Shown here: in pieces, positions 17,252-24,920 of the stretch
How positions within the stretch are numbered: position 1 is the stretch's first letter
Layout of the letters: each line of letters begins with the position of its first letter
Source of the DNA: Acidobacteria bacterium RIFCSPLOWO2_02_FULL_67_21
Lineage (GTDB): Bacteria; Acidobacteriota; Vicinamibacteria; Vicinamibacterales; UBA2999
DNA: 43,742 nt
Direction of reading: 5' to 3'
Assembly: GCA_001767195.1 (NCBI GenBank)
Contig: MEKU01000089.1
Span: 31,873-75,614, forward strand
The notes under the pieces: generated by a model
Told to the model about the DNA's origin: nothing
Databases searched by the model: none
What the model saw: the letters and a program-made list of their open reading frames with translations, nothing else
Position numbers and translations under genes: made by a program

Positions 17252-19243
17252 TCAGCTACCGGAACCCACCCGGCGCCGGTTGTCGACGATGGCGGGCGCG
17301 GGCCAGACAACCTGGTCCGCATCCAGCGTGCTCCAGACGATGTTCGTGCTCCAGACGATATTGGTGCTCCAGACGATGTTCGTACTCCAGACGATGTTGG
17401 TGCCTGAGACGGTGTCGCCGTTGACGGCGCTCCACAGCGCCCGCCCGTCGTCGCTCGTGCCCCAGACCGCAGTGTTCTCATCGTGCGTGCTCCAGACGAT
17501 GTTGGTGCTCCACACGATGTTGGTGCTCCAGACGATATTCGTGCTCCAGACGATGTTGGTGTTCCAGACCTGGTTCTCGTTGCCGCGCGTGCTCCAGACA
17601 ATGTTGGTGCCGCGGACGTCGCTATCGTCGCGGGTGCTCCACACGATGTTGGTGCCCCGGATCCCGTCATCGTCTCGGGTGCTCCAGACGATGTTGTCAC
17701 CCGTCTTCAGGCCCCAGACGACGGGGTCGCCGGTGCCGGTCGATTCCGCGCCCCAAGTCACGCCCGTTGCCCAGGCGTTCGCCCCGGGCAGCGGCATGCC
17801 GCCGATGACGCGGTTGTTTCCCCACAGGATGTGCTCGCTCCAGGCGATGTACTCGTTCTCGATCGTGTCGCCCGGCTCGGGGATGCCGCGCTTCGGGGAT
17901 GCAAAGAACTCCGCCATGCGGATGGCCCCGAGCGCGTTCAGGAGACCGGCGCCCTGCGCCAGGAACGGCTCGTCGTCTCTGACCTCGGCGGTGTATTGCA
18001 GGATCGCCTTGACGGCATTGGGCGTCAGCTCTGGATTCGCCTCGAGCATCAACGCGACCGTCCCGGTCACCACCGGCGCGGCCATGCTCGTTCCCGTGAG
18101 GCTCAGATAGGGCTTGTAGGGTGTCGACCGCGTCCCATCGAGCAGCAGGTGCGGATACGTCGCATACAGCGTGCTGTGCGGATCCGACAGCGACTCAGTT
18201 CCCACGCCGGGCGCGACGAGATCCGGCTTGGTGGCCATGTCGATGGCCGTCGGGCCTCGCGAGCTGAAGCGTGCCAGGGTGTCGTTGCCGCGCGGCTCCG
18301 TCCCCTCGTGGTTGGCCGCGCCGACGGTCAGCACCCACGGCGCGTTTCCGGGGCTGGTGATGGCGCCGTACTGAATTTCACCTCGTTCGTCTCTACCGAG
18401 GTTGCCGGCCGAGGCGACGACCACGATGCCGGCCTCCACGGCGCGGCGCGCCGCAAGCGTGAGCGGATCGGTGTTGTACGACTCGAACACGCCCGAGGCC
18501 ACTGAGATGTTCAGGACCCGGATGTTGTAGGTGTCCTTGATCGCAATTACGTAGTCGATCGCGGCGATGACGTTGCTCGTGTAGCCGTGGCCGGTCCCGT
18601 CGAGCACCTTGAGGCCGATCAGGCTCGCTTCCGGCGCGACGCCCGTGCGCGCGCCGTCCGAGTCGAAGCCGTTGCCGGCAATCACGCCCGCCACGTGCGT
18701 GCCGTGCCCGAACTCGTCAAACGGCTGGTCGGACGTCCAGACGCGGGGACTTGCATCGGACGTGAAATCCTTGAAGTGCACGACGCGTGGAGACGCCTGC
18801 GGCGACTTCGCATCGGTCAGGTACAGGTCGTCGTGCCAGGCGGTAATGCCGGAGTCGATGACCGCCACGCCGACCCCTTTGCCGGTGAGCTTGTACTCGT
18901 GGCGCGCCGTGGCCGCGGCAATCGCCGCGCCGGTCCGCTCGAGCGTCGGGAAGACGGGATGATCGAGGCGGACCGAGGCGACCTGCGGATTCCGCGCGAG
19001 CGCGCCGAGCGCGCTCGCATCGATGTCCGCGACCTGCGCGCCGAGCGACGGAAGCTGCCGGCCGGCGGTGCCGCCATGCCCGGTGATCACCCGGACGTCC
19101 GGGGTGCCCCGGAACTGCACGATGACCCGCGACCGGTTACCGCTCGGGAGCGTCTGACCCGCGGCGCCCGGGGCGGCCAGCATCAGGCCGGCTATCACGA
19201 CGACCGCCGCGCGAAGTGCCGAAGCGAAAGTTGGTGTGCGCAT
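17252..19243 (-). CDS. Secreted subtilisin-like serine protease with C-terminal NIVWST repeats
   Basis: A 663-residue exported protease. The signal peptide is MRTPTFASALRAAVVVIAG and ends near APGAAG. An inhibitor-type propeptide (SRVIVQFRGTPDVRVI) occupies about residues 37-95. The S8 triad is Asp130 (AVIDSGI), His180 (FGHGTHVAG) and Ser386 (LTGTSMAAP), with the oxyanion Asn in ASAGN. From about residue 465 the protein changes to a Trp-rich region with eleven NIVWST hexamers, eight of them in two uninterrupted blocks of four, plus variants such as AVWGT, ILWGN and VTWGA. Start at 19243 is preferred over 19306 because it begins the signal peptide. A sigma-54-type promoter lies just upstream. 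Confidence 0.92.
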   Translation of the reverse strand: MRTPTFASALRAAVVVIAGLMLAAPGAAGQTLPSGNRSRVIVQFRGTPDVRVITGHGGTAGRQLPSLGAQVADIDASALGALARNPQVASVRLDHPVFPTLERTGAAIAAATARHEYKLTGKGVGVAVIDSGITAWHDDLYLTDAKSPQASPRVVHFKDFTSDASPRVWTSDQPFDEFGHGTHVAGVIAGNGFDSDGARTGVAPEASLIGLKVLDGTGHGYTSNVIAAIDYVIAIKDTYNIRVLNISVASGVFESYNTDPLTLAARRAVEAGIVVVASAGNLGRDERGEIQYGAITSPGNAPWVLTVGAANHEGTEPRGNDTLARFSSRGPTAIDMATKPDLVAPGVGTESLSDPHSTLYATYPHLLLDGTRSTPYKPYLSLTGTSMAAPVVTGTVALMLEANPELTPNAVKAILQYTAEVRDDEPFLAQGAGLLNALGAIRMAEFFASPKRGIPEPGDTIENEYIAWSEHILWGNNRVIGGMPLPGANAWATGVTWGAESTGTGDPVVWGLKTGDNIVWSTRDDDGIRGTNIVWSTRDDSDVRGTNIVWSTRGNENQVWNTNIVWSTNIVWSTNIVWSTNIVWSTHDENTAVWGTSDDGRALWSAVNGDTVSGTNIVWSTNIVWSTNIVWSTNIVWSTLDADQVVWPAPAIVDNRRRVGSGS
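17327..17398 (-). repeat. Tandem 18-bp repeats encoding four NIVWST units (block 2)
   Basis: Four near-identical 18-bp units (GTGCTCCAGACGATGTTC type on the plus strand) encode consecutive NIVWST hexamers in the subtilase. Units differ mainly at synonymous positions. Confidence 0.9.
17486..17557 (-). repeat. Tandem 18-bp repeats encoding four NIVWST units (block 1)
   Basis: A second array of four 18-bp units with the same hexamer, separated from the other block by about 29 residues of variant sequence. Near identity at DNA level suggests recent copy-number change by slippage or recombination. Confidence 0.9.
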
Positions 19244-19267
19244 AGTGGGAGAGGTGGCCCAGAATGG

Positions 19268-19281
19268 GCAAATCCATTGCC
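19268..19281 (-). promoter_or_regulatory. Sigma-54 (-24/-12) promoter of the subtilase gene
   Basis: On the minus strand GGCA (19281-19278), six bases, then TTGC (19271-19268) reproduce the GG-N10-GC core of the consensus TGGCACG-N4-TTGC. Transcription would begin near 19257, about 14 bases before the ATG at 19243. The next gene upstream encodes a sigma-54 activator with an intact GAFTGA loop, which supports the assignment. Confidence 0.62.
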
Positions 19282-19447
19282 GAGTTAGGCGCGGACGCCG
19301 GTGCATCGTGTAAGGGTTTCATGCACAGAGACTTACCGGACGCCATGAAGCGTGTACACCCAGGGCACCGGTGCAGATCCGCGCATCGAGTGTGCGAAAA
19401 CTGCACAGGGCGCTGACGCTTCGGAGCGGCAAAAACGTAACGGCCGG

Positions 19448-20803
19448 CTAGGCGGACCGGGACGGTCGCGACGTCCTCGAGCCCGGCTCGAGGCCGTACT
19501 CGACGATCTTGCGATAGAGCGTCCCGCGGCTGATCTCCAGCAGGCGCGCGGTCTCCTTCTTGTTCCAGCCGGTGACCTCGAGGGCGCGCAGAATGTGCGC
19601 GCGCTCGGCGTCGCGCAGCGTGAGCACGCGCGCCGGCGTCGGATCGGCCGACACGGGATGCGCGTGCAGAAACTCGACGTCCATCTCCCGGATGAGACAG
19701 CCGGGCGCCGACAGCGCCGCCCGGGAGACGGTGCTTTCGAGCTCGCGGATGTTGCCCGGCCACGGGTACGCCTGCAGGCGCGCCATGGCGCCGGGGGAGA
19801 ACGTCTTGCCGTCGAGCGGCAGGCCGTTGGCCGCGCAGTACCGCGCGAGGAATCTCGTCGCGAGCACCGGTATGTCGACCGGCCGCTCCCTGAGCGACGG
19901 CAGGCGGATCGCGAACGCGTTGACGCGGTAATAGAGGTCCTCCCGGAACCGGCCGTCCCGCAGGTGCAGGTCGAGCGGCCGATTGGTGGCCGAGATCAGC
20001 CGGAAGTCGACGTGCACCGATTTCTGCCCGCCGAGGCGCTCGAACCGGCGCTCCTCGAGCGCGCGCAGCAGCTTGGCCTGCGCCACGAGCGACAGATCGC
20101 CGATTTCGTCGAGGAACAGGGTGCCGCGGTCGGCCAGCTCCAGCCGTCCCGGCTTGCGATCGTGCGCGCCGGTGAAGGCCCCCCGCTCGTAGCCGAACAG
20201 CTCCGACTCGAACAGCGTGTCGGGAAGCGCGGCGCAGTTGACCGCCTGAAAGCGCTCCTTCCCGCGGCGGCTGATCTCGTGGATCATGCGCGAGACCACT
20301 TCCTTGCCCGACCCGGTCGGCCCCAGAATGAGCACCGAGATGTCGGACTTGGCCGCCGTGCGGATCCACTCGAACACGATCAGCATTTTCTCGTCGCGGC
20401 CGATCATTTCCCGGAAGCGCTGCACCGACGGCGCCTGGTCTTCGGTCGTGATGGCGGCGCGCCGCTCCAGGAACAGCTCGAGCAGCGACACGATCCCGGC
20501 GCGCTCCGGCGATCGCGCCGCGAAGCGGGGCGGGGCTGTGCCCGCGAGCGGCCGGACCAGGCCGAAGTCGACGAGCTCGTTGAGGCAGTTCTCGACGTCG
20601 AGGCGCATGCGGCCGAACGCCGACATCAGCGAGTCGATGTCGAACGATTCCTGCGGGCGCGCGTTGAAGAAGCGCAGCAGGCCGGCCCGGAGCGGCGACT
20701 GGATGAGCGCGCGAAAGCGCGCGTCATCATCGGCCGGGGCGTCCGGCCGGGACGGCGCGGCGGCGGCGGCGCGGGAGGCGAGGGCGGCGGGCTGTTCGTC
20801 CAC
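19448..20803 (-). CDS. Sigma-54-dependent transcriptional activator, Fis family
   Basis: From the GTG at 20803 the protein has 451 residues. An N-terminal winged-helix-like sensor region (ARFRALIQSPLRAGLLRFF to LVDFGLVRPL, about residues 28-86) replaces the usual receiver domain. The AAA+ domain has Walker A GPTGSGKE (about 161-168), the sigma-54 contact loop GAFTGA (about 208-213), Walker B GTLFLDEIGDL and the arginine-finger region. The C-terminal Fis helix-turn-helix is RAHILRALEVTGWNKKETARLLEISRGTLYRKI. An in-frame ATG at 20962 would overlap the divergent gene by 82 bp. It probably controls the subtilase downstream; the input signal is unknown. Confidence 0.9.
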   Translation of the reverse strand: MDEQPAALASRAAAAAPSRPDAPADDDARFRALIQSPLRAGLLRFFNARPQESFDIDSLMSAFGRMRLDVENCLNELVDFGLVRPLAGTAPPRFAARSPERAGIVSLLELFLERRAAITTEDQAPSVQRFREMIGRDEKMLIVFEWIRTAAKSDISVLILGPTGSGKEVVSRMIHEISRRGKERFQAVNCAALPDTLFESELFGYERGAFTGAHDRKPGRLELADRGTLFLDEIGDLSLVAQAKLLRALEERRFERLGGQKSVHVDFRLISATNRPLDLHLRDGRFREDLYYRVNAFAIRLPSLRERPVDIPVLATRFLARYCAANGLPLDGKTFSPGAMARLQAYPWPGNIRELESTVSRAALSAPGCLIREMDVEFLHAHPVSADPTPARVLTLRDAERAHILRALEVTGWNKKETARLLEISRGTLYRKIVEYGLEPGSRTSRPSRSA

Positions 20804-20880
20804 GAGTCCGCTTTGATCTATCGGCCGCGGGGCGGCAGGCCGACAGTCCGCCGACGGGCCGGACAAGGTAAAGTATCGCT

Positions 20881-22050
20881 GTGCCGCACCGATCCCCGGG
20901 CGCGCCCGGAAAAGGCCGCGCCCAGTACCTGTCCGGCAAGCCGATCCGCTACTACCGGCCACGCGGCAGCGCCGATGTGACCCGCCTGATCGATGAGGGA
21001 TTTCAGGCCTTCAATGCCGCGCGTCTCGGCGAGGCGTGCCGCGTCTTCACCGACAAGATGCTCCTGCCGGAGCACGACACCACGATCGGGCTGACGGTTG
21101 CCGGCGCCCTGACGCCGGCGGGCCTCGGCGGCTGCATCATCGAGCTGATGGACCGCGGGCTGATCGATTTCGTCATCAGCACCGGCGCGAATCTCTACCA
21201 CGACCTGCACTACGCGCTGAACTTCACGCTGCATCGGGGATCGCCGTTCGTCAACGACGTCGACCTGTACGAGGAAGGCGTCATCCGCATTTACGACGTC
21301 CTGTTCCCGACCGACGTGCTGCTCGAGACCGACGCCTACATCCGGGACTTCCTCGTCCGGTGGGGCGTCAACGCGCCGGTCTCGACGGCGGAGCTGCACG
21401 ACGCGCTCGGGCGCGATCTGCTCGACCGCCATCCCGGCTGCCAGGAGCATTCGGTCGTGGCGGCCGCCGCGGCGTTTGGCGTGCCGATCTATACCTCGTC
21501 GCCCGGCGACAGCTCGATCGGCATGAACATCGCCTTTCACGAGCTGATGAACGGCAGCACGCTGATGATCGATCCGAACAAGGACGTCAACGAGGTCTGT
21601 GCCTTCATCCTGGCCGGCCGGAAGAACGGCTGCGTGATCCTCGGCGGCGGGTCCCCGAAGAACTTCTACCTGCAGGGGCAGCCGACGCTCTGGGAGGTGT
21701 ACGGAATCCCCAAGGGCGGCAACGACTTCTTCATCCAGATCACCACCGATTCGGTGGTGTGGGGCGGGCTGTCGGGCGCCACGCCGGCCGAGGCGGTGAG
21801 CTGGGGAAAAGTGAACCCCGGCGTGCTCCCCGACACCGTCGTCGCGTATTGCGATTCGACGATCGCCTTCCCGCTGTTCTGCGAGTACGTCGTCGGCTGC
21901 GAGCACAACCGCCGGGCGCGCAAGGAGCTGGTGCACCGCCGCGACGAGCTCGTGGGGACGCTGCAGCGCCAGGCGCGTGCCGCGCGGCAGCAGCATCCGG
22001 AGCCGGTGGATCCGGTCGACACGATGCCCGATCTCGAGAGGCATCGCTAG
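20881..22050 (+). CDS. Deoxyhypusine-synthase-family enzyme
   Basis: A 389-residue NAD-dependent aminobutyl- or aminopropyl-transferring enzyme family member. Visible are STGANLYHDLHY (NAD and substrate region), NKDVNEVC, VILGGGSPKNF and the catalytic-lysine motif EAVSWGKV with Lys310, equivalent to the essential lysine of human deoxyhypusine synthase. Bacteria lack eIF5A, so the real product is more likely a polyamine such as spermidine or homospermidine; this is inference from work on bacterial homologues. The start is GTG at 20881 with AAGG twelve bases upstream. It overlaps the next gene by one base. Confidence 0.88.
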   Translation: MPHRSPGAPGKGRAQYLSGKPIRYYRPRGSADVTRLIDEGFQAFNAARLGEACRVFTDKMLLPEHDTTIGLTVAGALTPAGLGGCIIELMDRGLIDFVISTGANLYHDLHYALNFTLHRGSPFVNDVDLYEEGVIRIYDVLFPTDVLLETDAYIRDFLVRWGVNAPVSTAELHDALGRDLLDRHPGCQEHSVVAAAAAFGVPIYTSSPGDSSIGMNIAFHELMNGSTLMIDPNKDVNEVCAFILAGRKNGCVILGGGSPKNFYLQGQPTLWEVYGIPKGGNDFFIQITTDSVVWGGLSGATPAEAVSWGKVNPGVLPDTVVAYCDSTIAFPLFCEYVVGCEHNRRARKELVHRRDELVGTLQRQARAARQQHPEPVDPVDTMPDLERHR

Positions 22051-22469
22051 TGGGCACGCTGGCCTCGGAGCTGGGCCCGCACGCAGACCGCATCGCCGGT
22101 CAGCCCCGCCTCTACGTGGACGCCAACGTGCCGGCCGGGCTGGTCGCCTTCATGCGCACCCGCCTGCACTGGGACGTGCTGGCCGTCGTCGAGCACGACG
22201 ATCTGCGCCGCGCCCGCGACGGCGATCACTACCGCCTGGCGCGGCAGCTCGGGCGGACCCTCATCACGTTCGACCGCGATTACCTGGAAGACCGCAAGTT
22301 TCCGCCCGCCGACAGCGGCGGCGTCGTGGTGCTCACGGCCCCGACCGACGGCGGATACACGGCGCTCCTCAAGCAGCTGGACGAGCTGTTTCGCGCCGAG
22401 CCGGCGACGCTGCCGCTCGAAGGGCGCAAGCTGCATCTGCATGTGGACCCCGATCTGATGCACCCATGA
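22050..22469 (+). CDS. DUF5615 PIN-like protein
   Basis: A 139-residue protein with the DUF5615 pattern: YVDANVPAGLVAFMR, then DGDHYRLARQLGRTLITFDRDYL, with Asp residues placed as in PIN-type nucleases, and VVVLTAP. DUF5615 proteins are often paired with a DUF433 antitoxin; none is visible here. The GTG at 22050 shares its first base with the upstream TAG stop and has GAGAGG nine bases before it; its stop overlaps nagA as ATGA. It therefore sits inside a coupled three-gene operon, which argues against a free-standing toxin. RNase activity is unproven. Confidence 0.78.
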   Translation: MGTLASELGPHADRIAGQPRLYVDANVPAGLVAFMRTRLHWDVLAVVEHDDLRRARDGDHYRLARQLGRTLITFDRDYLEDRKFPPADSGGVVVLTAPTDGGYTALLKQLDELFRAEPATLPLEGRKLHLHVDPDLMHP

Positions 22470-23713
22470 TCGTGCTCACCGGCGGCGATCTCGTCCTGCC
22501 GGATCGCATTCTCGCCAACGGATCGCTCGTCATCGACGCTGGACGGATTGCCGCCATCGAGCCGTCCCCGCGCGTCGATCCCGGCGGCGCCACGATCGTC
22601 GACGTGGGCGACGGCTACATCGTTCCCGGCTTCATCGACGTCCACGTCCACGGTGTCGAAGGGTTCGATACGCTGGATGCGGGCGATCCGATAGCGGCAA
22701 TCGCCTCGCGGCTGCCGCGCTACGGCGTGACCGCATTCTGCCCGACGAGCGTGGCATGCGGGCCCGTCGCGCTGGCCGCGATGCTCGCCCATGTGTCCAG
22801 ATCGCGGGCGGCGCGTCCGTCCGGCAGCGCGCGGGTGCTGGCGGCCCATCTGGAAAGCAATTTCATCAACCCCGAGTACCGGGGGGCACAGCCCGCAGAA
22901 TGCCTGCGGCGTCCGCCGGGTCCGGCTGAAGCCGGACACTACGTACGCGAGGGCAATTCCGTACGCGACGGCGAGTTCGTACGCGAGGTCGATTTCTCTG
23001 CCCGCGAGATTCTGGATGTGATTGCCGCCGCCCGTCCCGACGTGGGTATCGTGACGCTGGCGCCGGAGCTGCCGGGCGGGGTGGATCTCGTACGCGCGCT
23101 GACGGCGGCCGGCCATCGGGTCTCACTGGGGCACTCGGGCGCGACCCTGGACGAGGCGATGGCGGCCATCGATGCCGGCGCGCGGCATGCCACGCATCTG
23201 TTCAACCGGATGACTCCGCTGACCCATCGTGCGCCCGGCATCGCCGCGGCGGTGCTCGCGCGCGAGGAGGTGGCTGTCGAGATCATCTGCGACGGCTATC
23301 ACGTGCACCCCGTCGTCGCGCGCATTGCCGTTGCCGCCAAGGGCCCCGCGCGGGTGATGGCGATTACCGACGGCACCGCCGGCTCCGGCATCGCGCCCGG
23401 GTCGACGGCGCGGCTCGGCGGCCGACGCATCCGGGTCACCGATTCGGCGGCCGTGCTCGATGACGGGACCTTGGCGGGCAGCACGCTGACCATGGACCGC
23501 GCGTTCAGGACGGTCGTGACGGCGCTCGGTCTGTCTGTGGTCGATGCGGCGATCGTGTGTGCCACGACGCCCGCCCGCGAGCTCGGCCTGGCGGGCTTGG
23601 GCGTGCTCGCGCCCGGGTGCGTCGCCGACCTCGTCGTGCTCGACCGCGGCTTCCGCGTCCGCGGCACTTTCATCGCCGGCGAGCAGGTCTACCGCGGCGG
23701 TGTCGCGGCGTAG
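22466..23713 (+). CDS. nagA: N-acetylglucosamine-6-phosphate deacetylase with a repeat-derived insert
   Basis: A 415-residue amidohydrolase that removes the acetyl group from GlcNAc-6-phosphate. The metal motif is FIDVHVHG (about 57-63), Glu130 lies in AAHLESNFINPEYRGA, His ligands are in SLGHSGAT (222) and ATHLFNRM (244), and the catalytic Asp is in AITDGTAG (302). Family proteins pass from GAH-PE directly to the next helix; here about 24 extra residues (152-176) intervene. They are encoded by a palindromic repeat (GPAEAGHYV) and three 18-bp tandem units (VREGNS, VRDGEF, VREVDF). The insert keeps the frame and lies in a surface region after the Glu ligand. The 3' end overlaps queC by 25 bp. 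Confidence 0.9.
   Translation: MIVLTGGDLVLPDRILANGSLVIDAGRIAAIEPSPRVDPGGATIVDVGDGYIVPGFIDVHVHGVEGFDTLDAGDPIAAIASRLPRYGVTAFCPTSVACGPVALAAMLAHVSRSRAARPSGSARVLAAHLESNFINPEYRGAQPAECLRRPPGPAEAGHYVREGNSVRDGEFVREVDFSAREILDVIAAARPDVGIVTLAPELPGGVDLVRALTAAGHRVSLGHSGATLDEAMAAIDAGARHATHLFNRMTPLTHRAPGIAAAVLAREEVAVEIICDGYHVHPVVARIAVAAKGPARVMAITDGTAGSGIAPGSTARLGGRRIRVTDSAAVLDDGTLAGSTLTMDRAFRTVVTALGLSVVDAAIVCATTPARELGLAGLGVLAPGCVADLVVLDRGFRVRGTFIAGEQVYRGGVAA
22920..22945. repeat. GGCTTCAGCC repeat inserted in frame in nagA
   Basis: A 26-bp unit identical to the reverse complement of 14676-14701. Its centre folds as GTCCGGC-TGAA-GCCGGAC. It is read as GPAEAGHYV within NagA. Confidence 0.92.
22943..22996. repeat. 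Three 18-bp tandem units in nagA
   Basis: Three consecutive 18-bp units, each beginning GTACGCGA (22943, 22961, 22979), follow the palindromic unit and encode VREGNS, VRDGEF and VREVDF. The first GTAC overlaps the end of the palindrome, so the array may have grown from its TACGTA end. Confidence 0.85.
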
Positions 23714-24387
23714 CGCGTCGGATCCTCCACGCCCGCGTCGCTGAAGGCGTCGCGGCGCTCCCGGCACTTGCTGCACCGGCCGCAGTGATCGACGGCTGGA
23801 GCCTGCCCGCCGTAGCCTTGGCGAAGGCGGGGGTTCATGCAGGAGAGCGTCAGCGCAAGCGGTACGCCGAGCTCGATCCCGAGGCGGACCACGTCACCCT
23901 TCTCCAGACCGGCAAACGGAGCGTCGACGGCGATCGGATGCGCGAGCCCCAGCGAGAGCGCGCGTGCCATGCTGTCGAAGAAGATCGCCGTGGCATCGGG
24001 AAACGGGTTGCCGGCCAGCGGCCCCAGGGCAATGCGCTCGATGCCGTGCCGGGTGCAGTAGATCGCCGTCTTGCTCAGCAGCGCCACGTTCCGTCCCGTC
24101 AGATAGACGTCCTCGTCCGGTGTGTCGAACGCCGGCGGCTCGCCGCGGAGCGCCCAGTGCGTGGCTGGATACAGATCGTCGACGCGGAACGACAGCCGCG
24201 CCAGCGGCGCCAGGCGGCCCGCAAACGGCGGCTCCGCGAGCAGCCGATCCAGCGCAGCCAGCTCGCCCGGTTCCCACGCAAGCCCTGCGCTCACATAAAT
24301 GGGCTGCACTGGGCCGCGCCGTGCCTCGGACGCCGCCAGGACAGCGCTGTCAAGACCGGCCGACAACAAAACCGCGGTGGTGGCCAT
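23689..24387 (-). CDS. queC: 7-cyano-7-deazaguanine synthase (QueC-like)
   Basis: A 232-residue N-type ATP-pyrophosphatase that converts 7-carboxy-7-deazaguanine to preQ0 for queuosine synthesis. The PP-loop reads LLSAGLDSAVL (SAGLDS instead of the usual SGGLDS). GRNVALLSKTAIYC follows. The C-terminal zinc site is C183 with HCGRCSKCRERRDAF. Between CMNP and HCGRC an insert RLRQGYGGQA (187-196) is encoded by a short palindromic repeat. Start at 24387 avoids overlap with the divergent queD. If the Ala in the PP-loop harms ATP binding, activity could be reduced, but the divergent queD supports the pathway call. Confidence 0.85.
   Translation of the reverse strand: MATTAVLLSAGLDSAVLAASEARRGPVQPIYVSAGLAWEPGELAALDRLLAEPPFAGRLAPLARLSFRVDDLYPATHWALRGEPPAFDTPDEDVYLTGRNVALLSKTAIYCTRHGIERIALGPLAGNPFPDATAIFFDSMARALSLGLAHPIAVDAPFAGLEKGDVVRLGIELGVPLALTLSCMNPRLRQGYGGQAPAVDHCGRCSKCRERRDAFSDAGVEDPTRYAATPPR
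23800..23829. repeat. Short GC-rich repeat encoding RLRQGYGGQA inside queC
   Basis: The plus strand CCCGCCGTAGCCTTGGCGAA followed by GGCGGG forms a hairpin (CCCGCC with GGCGGG, or GCCTT with AAGGC). It encodes ten residues with no counterpart in the usual QueC zinc loop. Only one copy is seen here; assignment as a mobile repeat relies on my recollection of this peptide in other genomes. Confidence 0.6.
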
Positions 24388-24433
24388 ATCCCAGTCCAAA
24401 GCCGGAAGCCCGAAGCCGTTAACATTACAGCCT

Positions 24434-24835
24434 ATGTATTCGGTCACCAAGCGCATCGAGTTCTGCTACGGGCACCGCCTGCTCGATTACGACGGTGTCT
24501 GCAAGCATCCGCACGGGCACAATGCGGTCGCGGAGATCGAGATCCGCGCGGACGGCCTCGACGCCCGGAACATGGTGGCCGACTTCGGCGACATCAAGCG
24601 CGTCGTCAAGGGATGGATCGACCGCGAGCTGGATCACCGCATGATTCTGCGCCGCGACGATCCGCTGGTGGCCGCGCTTCGCGCCCTCGGAGAGCCGGTG
24701 TACCTGCTCGACAGCAACCCGACCGTCGAGCGCATCGCCCGGCTCGTCTACGACGTGTCGCGCGAGCAGGGCCTGCCGGTGGTCCGTGTCACGGTCTGGG
24801 AAACGCCGACATCGTGGGCGACGTACGAACCGTAA
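24434..24835 (+). CDS. queD: 6-carboxy-5,6,7,8-tetrahydropterin synthase
   Basis: A 133-residue T-fold enzyme of the queuosine pathway. Zinc ligands are His in FCYGHRL and in HPHGHN. The Cys in GVCKHPHGHN matches the Cys-x3-His-Gly-His motif that separates QueD from eukaryotic pyruvoyl-tetrahydropterin synthase. DFGDIKRVV and DHRMIL complete the family pattern. It is divergent from queC across 46 bp, so the two probably share a control region. Its TAA stop lies within the first bases of a palindromic repeat. Confidence 0.92.
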   Translation: MYSVTKRIEFCYGHRLLDYDGVCKHPHGHNAVAEIEIRADGLDARNMVADFGDIKRVVKGWIDRELDHRMILRRDDPLVAALRALGEPVYLLDSNPTVERIARLVYDVSREQGLPVVRVTVWETPTSWATYEP

Positions 24836-24917
24836 ATTTACGAATTTACGTATTGACGAATTCAGACTGCCCCAAAACCAATCCGTAAATTCGTAAATCC
24901 GTAAATTCGTAAATTCC
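24831..24917. repeat. AT-rich inverted repeat of CGTAAATT units
   Basis: Two 28-bp arms (24835-24862 and 24888-24915) are complementary at 26 positions. Each arm contains repeated CGTAAATT or AATTTACG. The element fills the whole space between queD and the next gene, provides the queD TAA stop, and ends three bases before the next ATG. Its AT-richness contrasts sharply with the surroundings. It could fold in the message and act as an attenuator or terminator. Confidence 0.9.
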
Positions 24918-24920
24918 TCA

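Noticed and set aside
17181-18110. A plus-strand frame reading VLQTMLVLQTM-type repeats
   Set aside because: It is the antisense of the NIVWST repeats; the subtilase triad and signal peptide fix the real strand.
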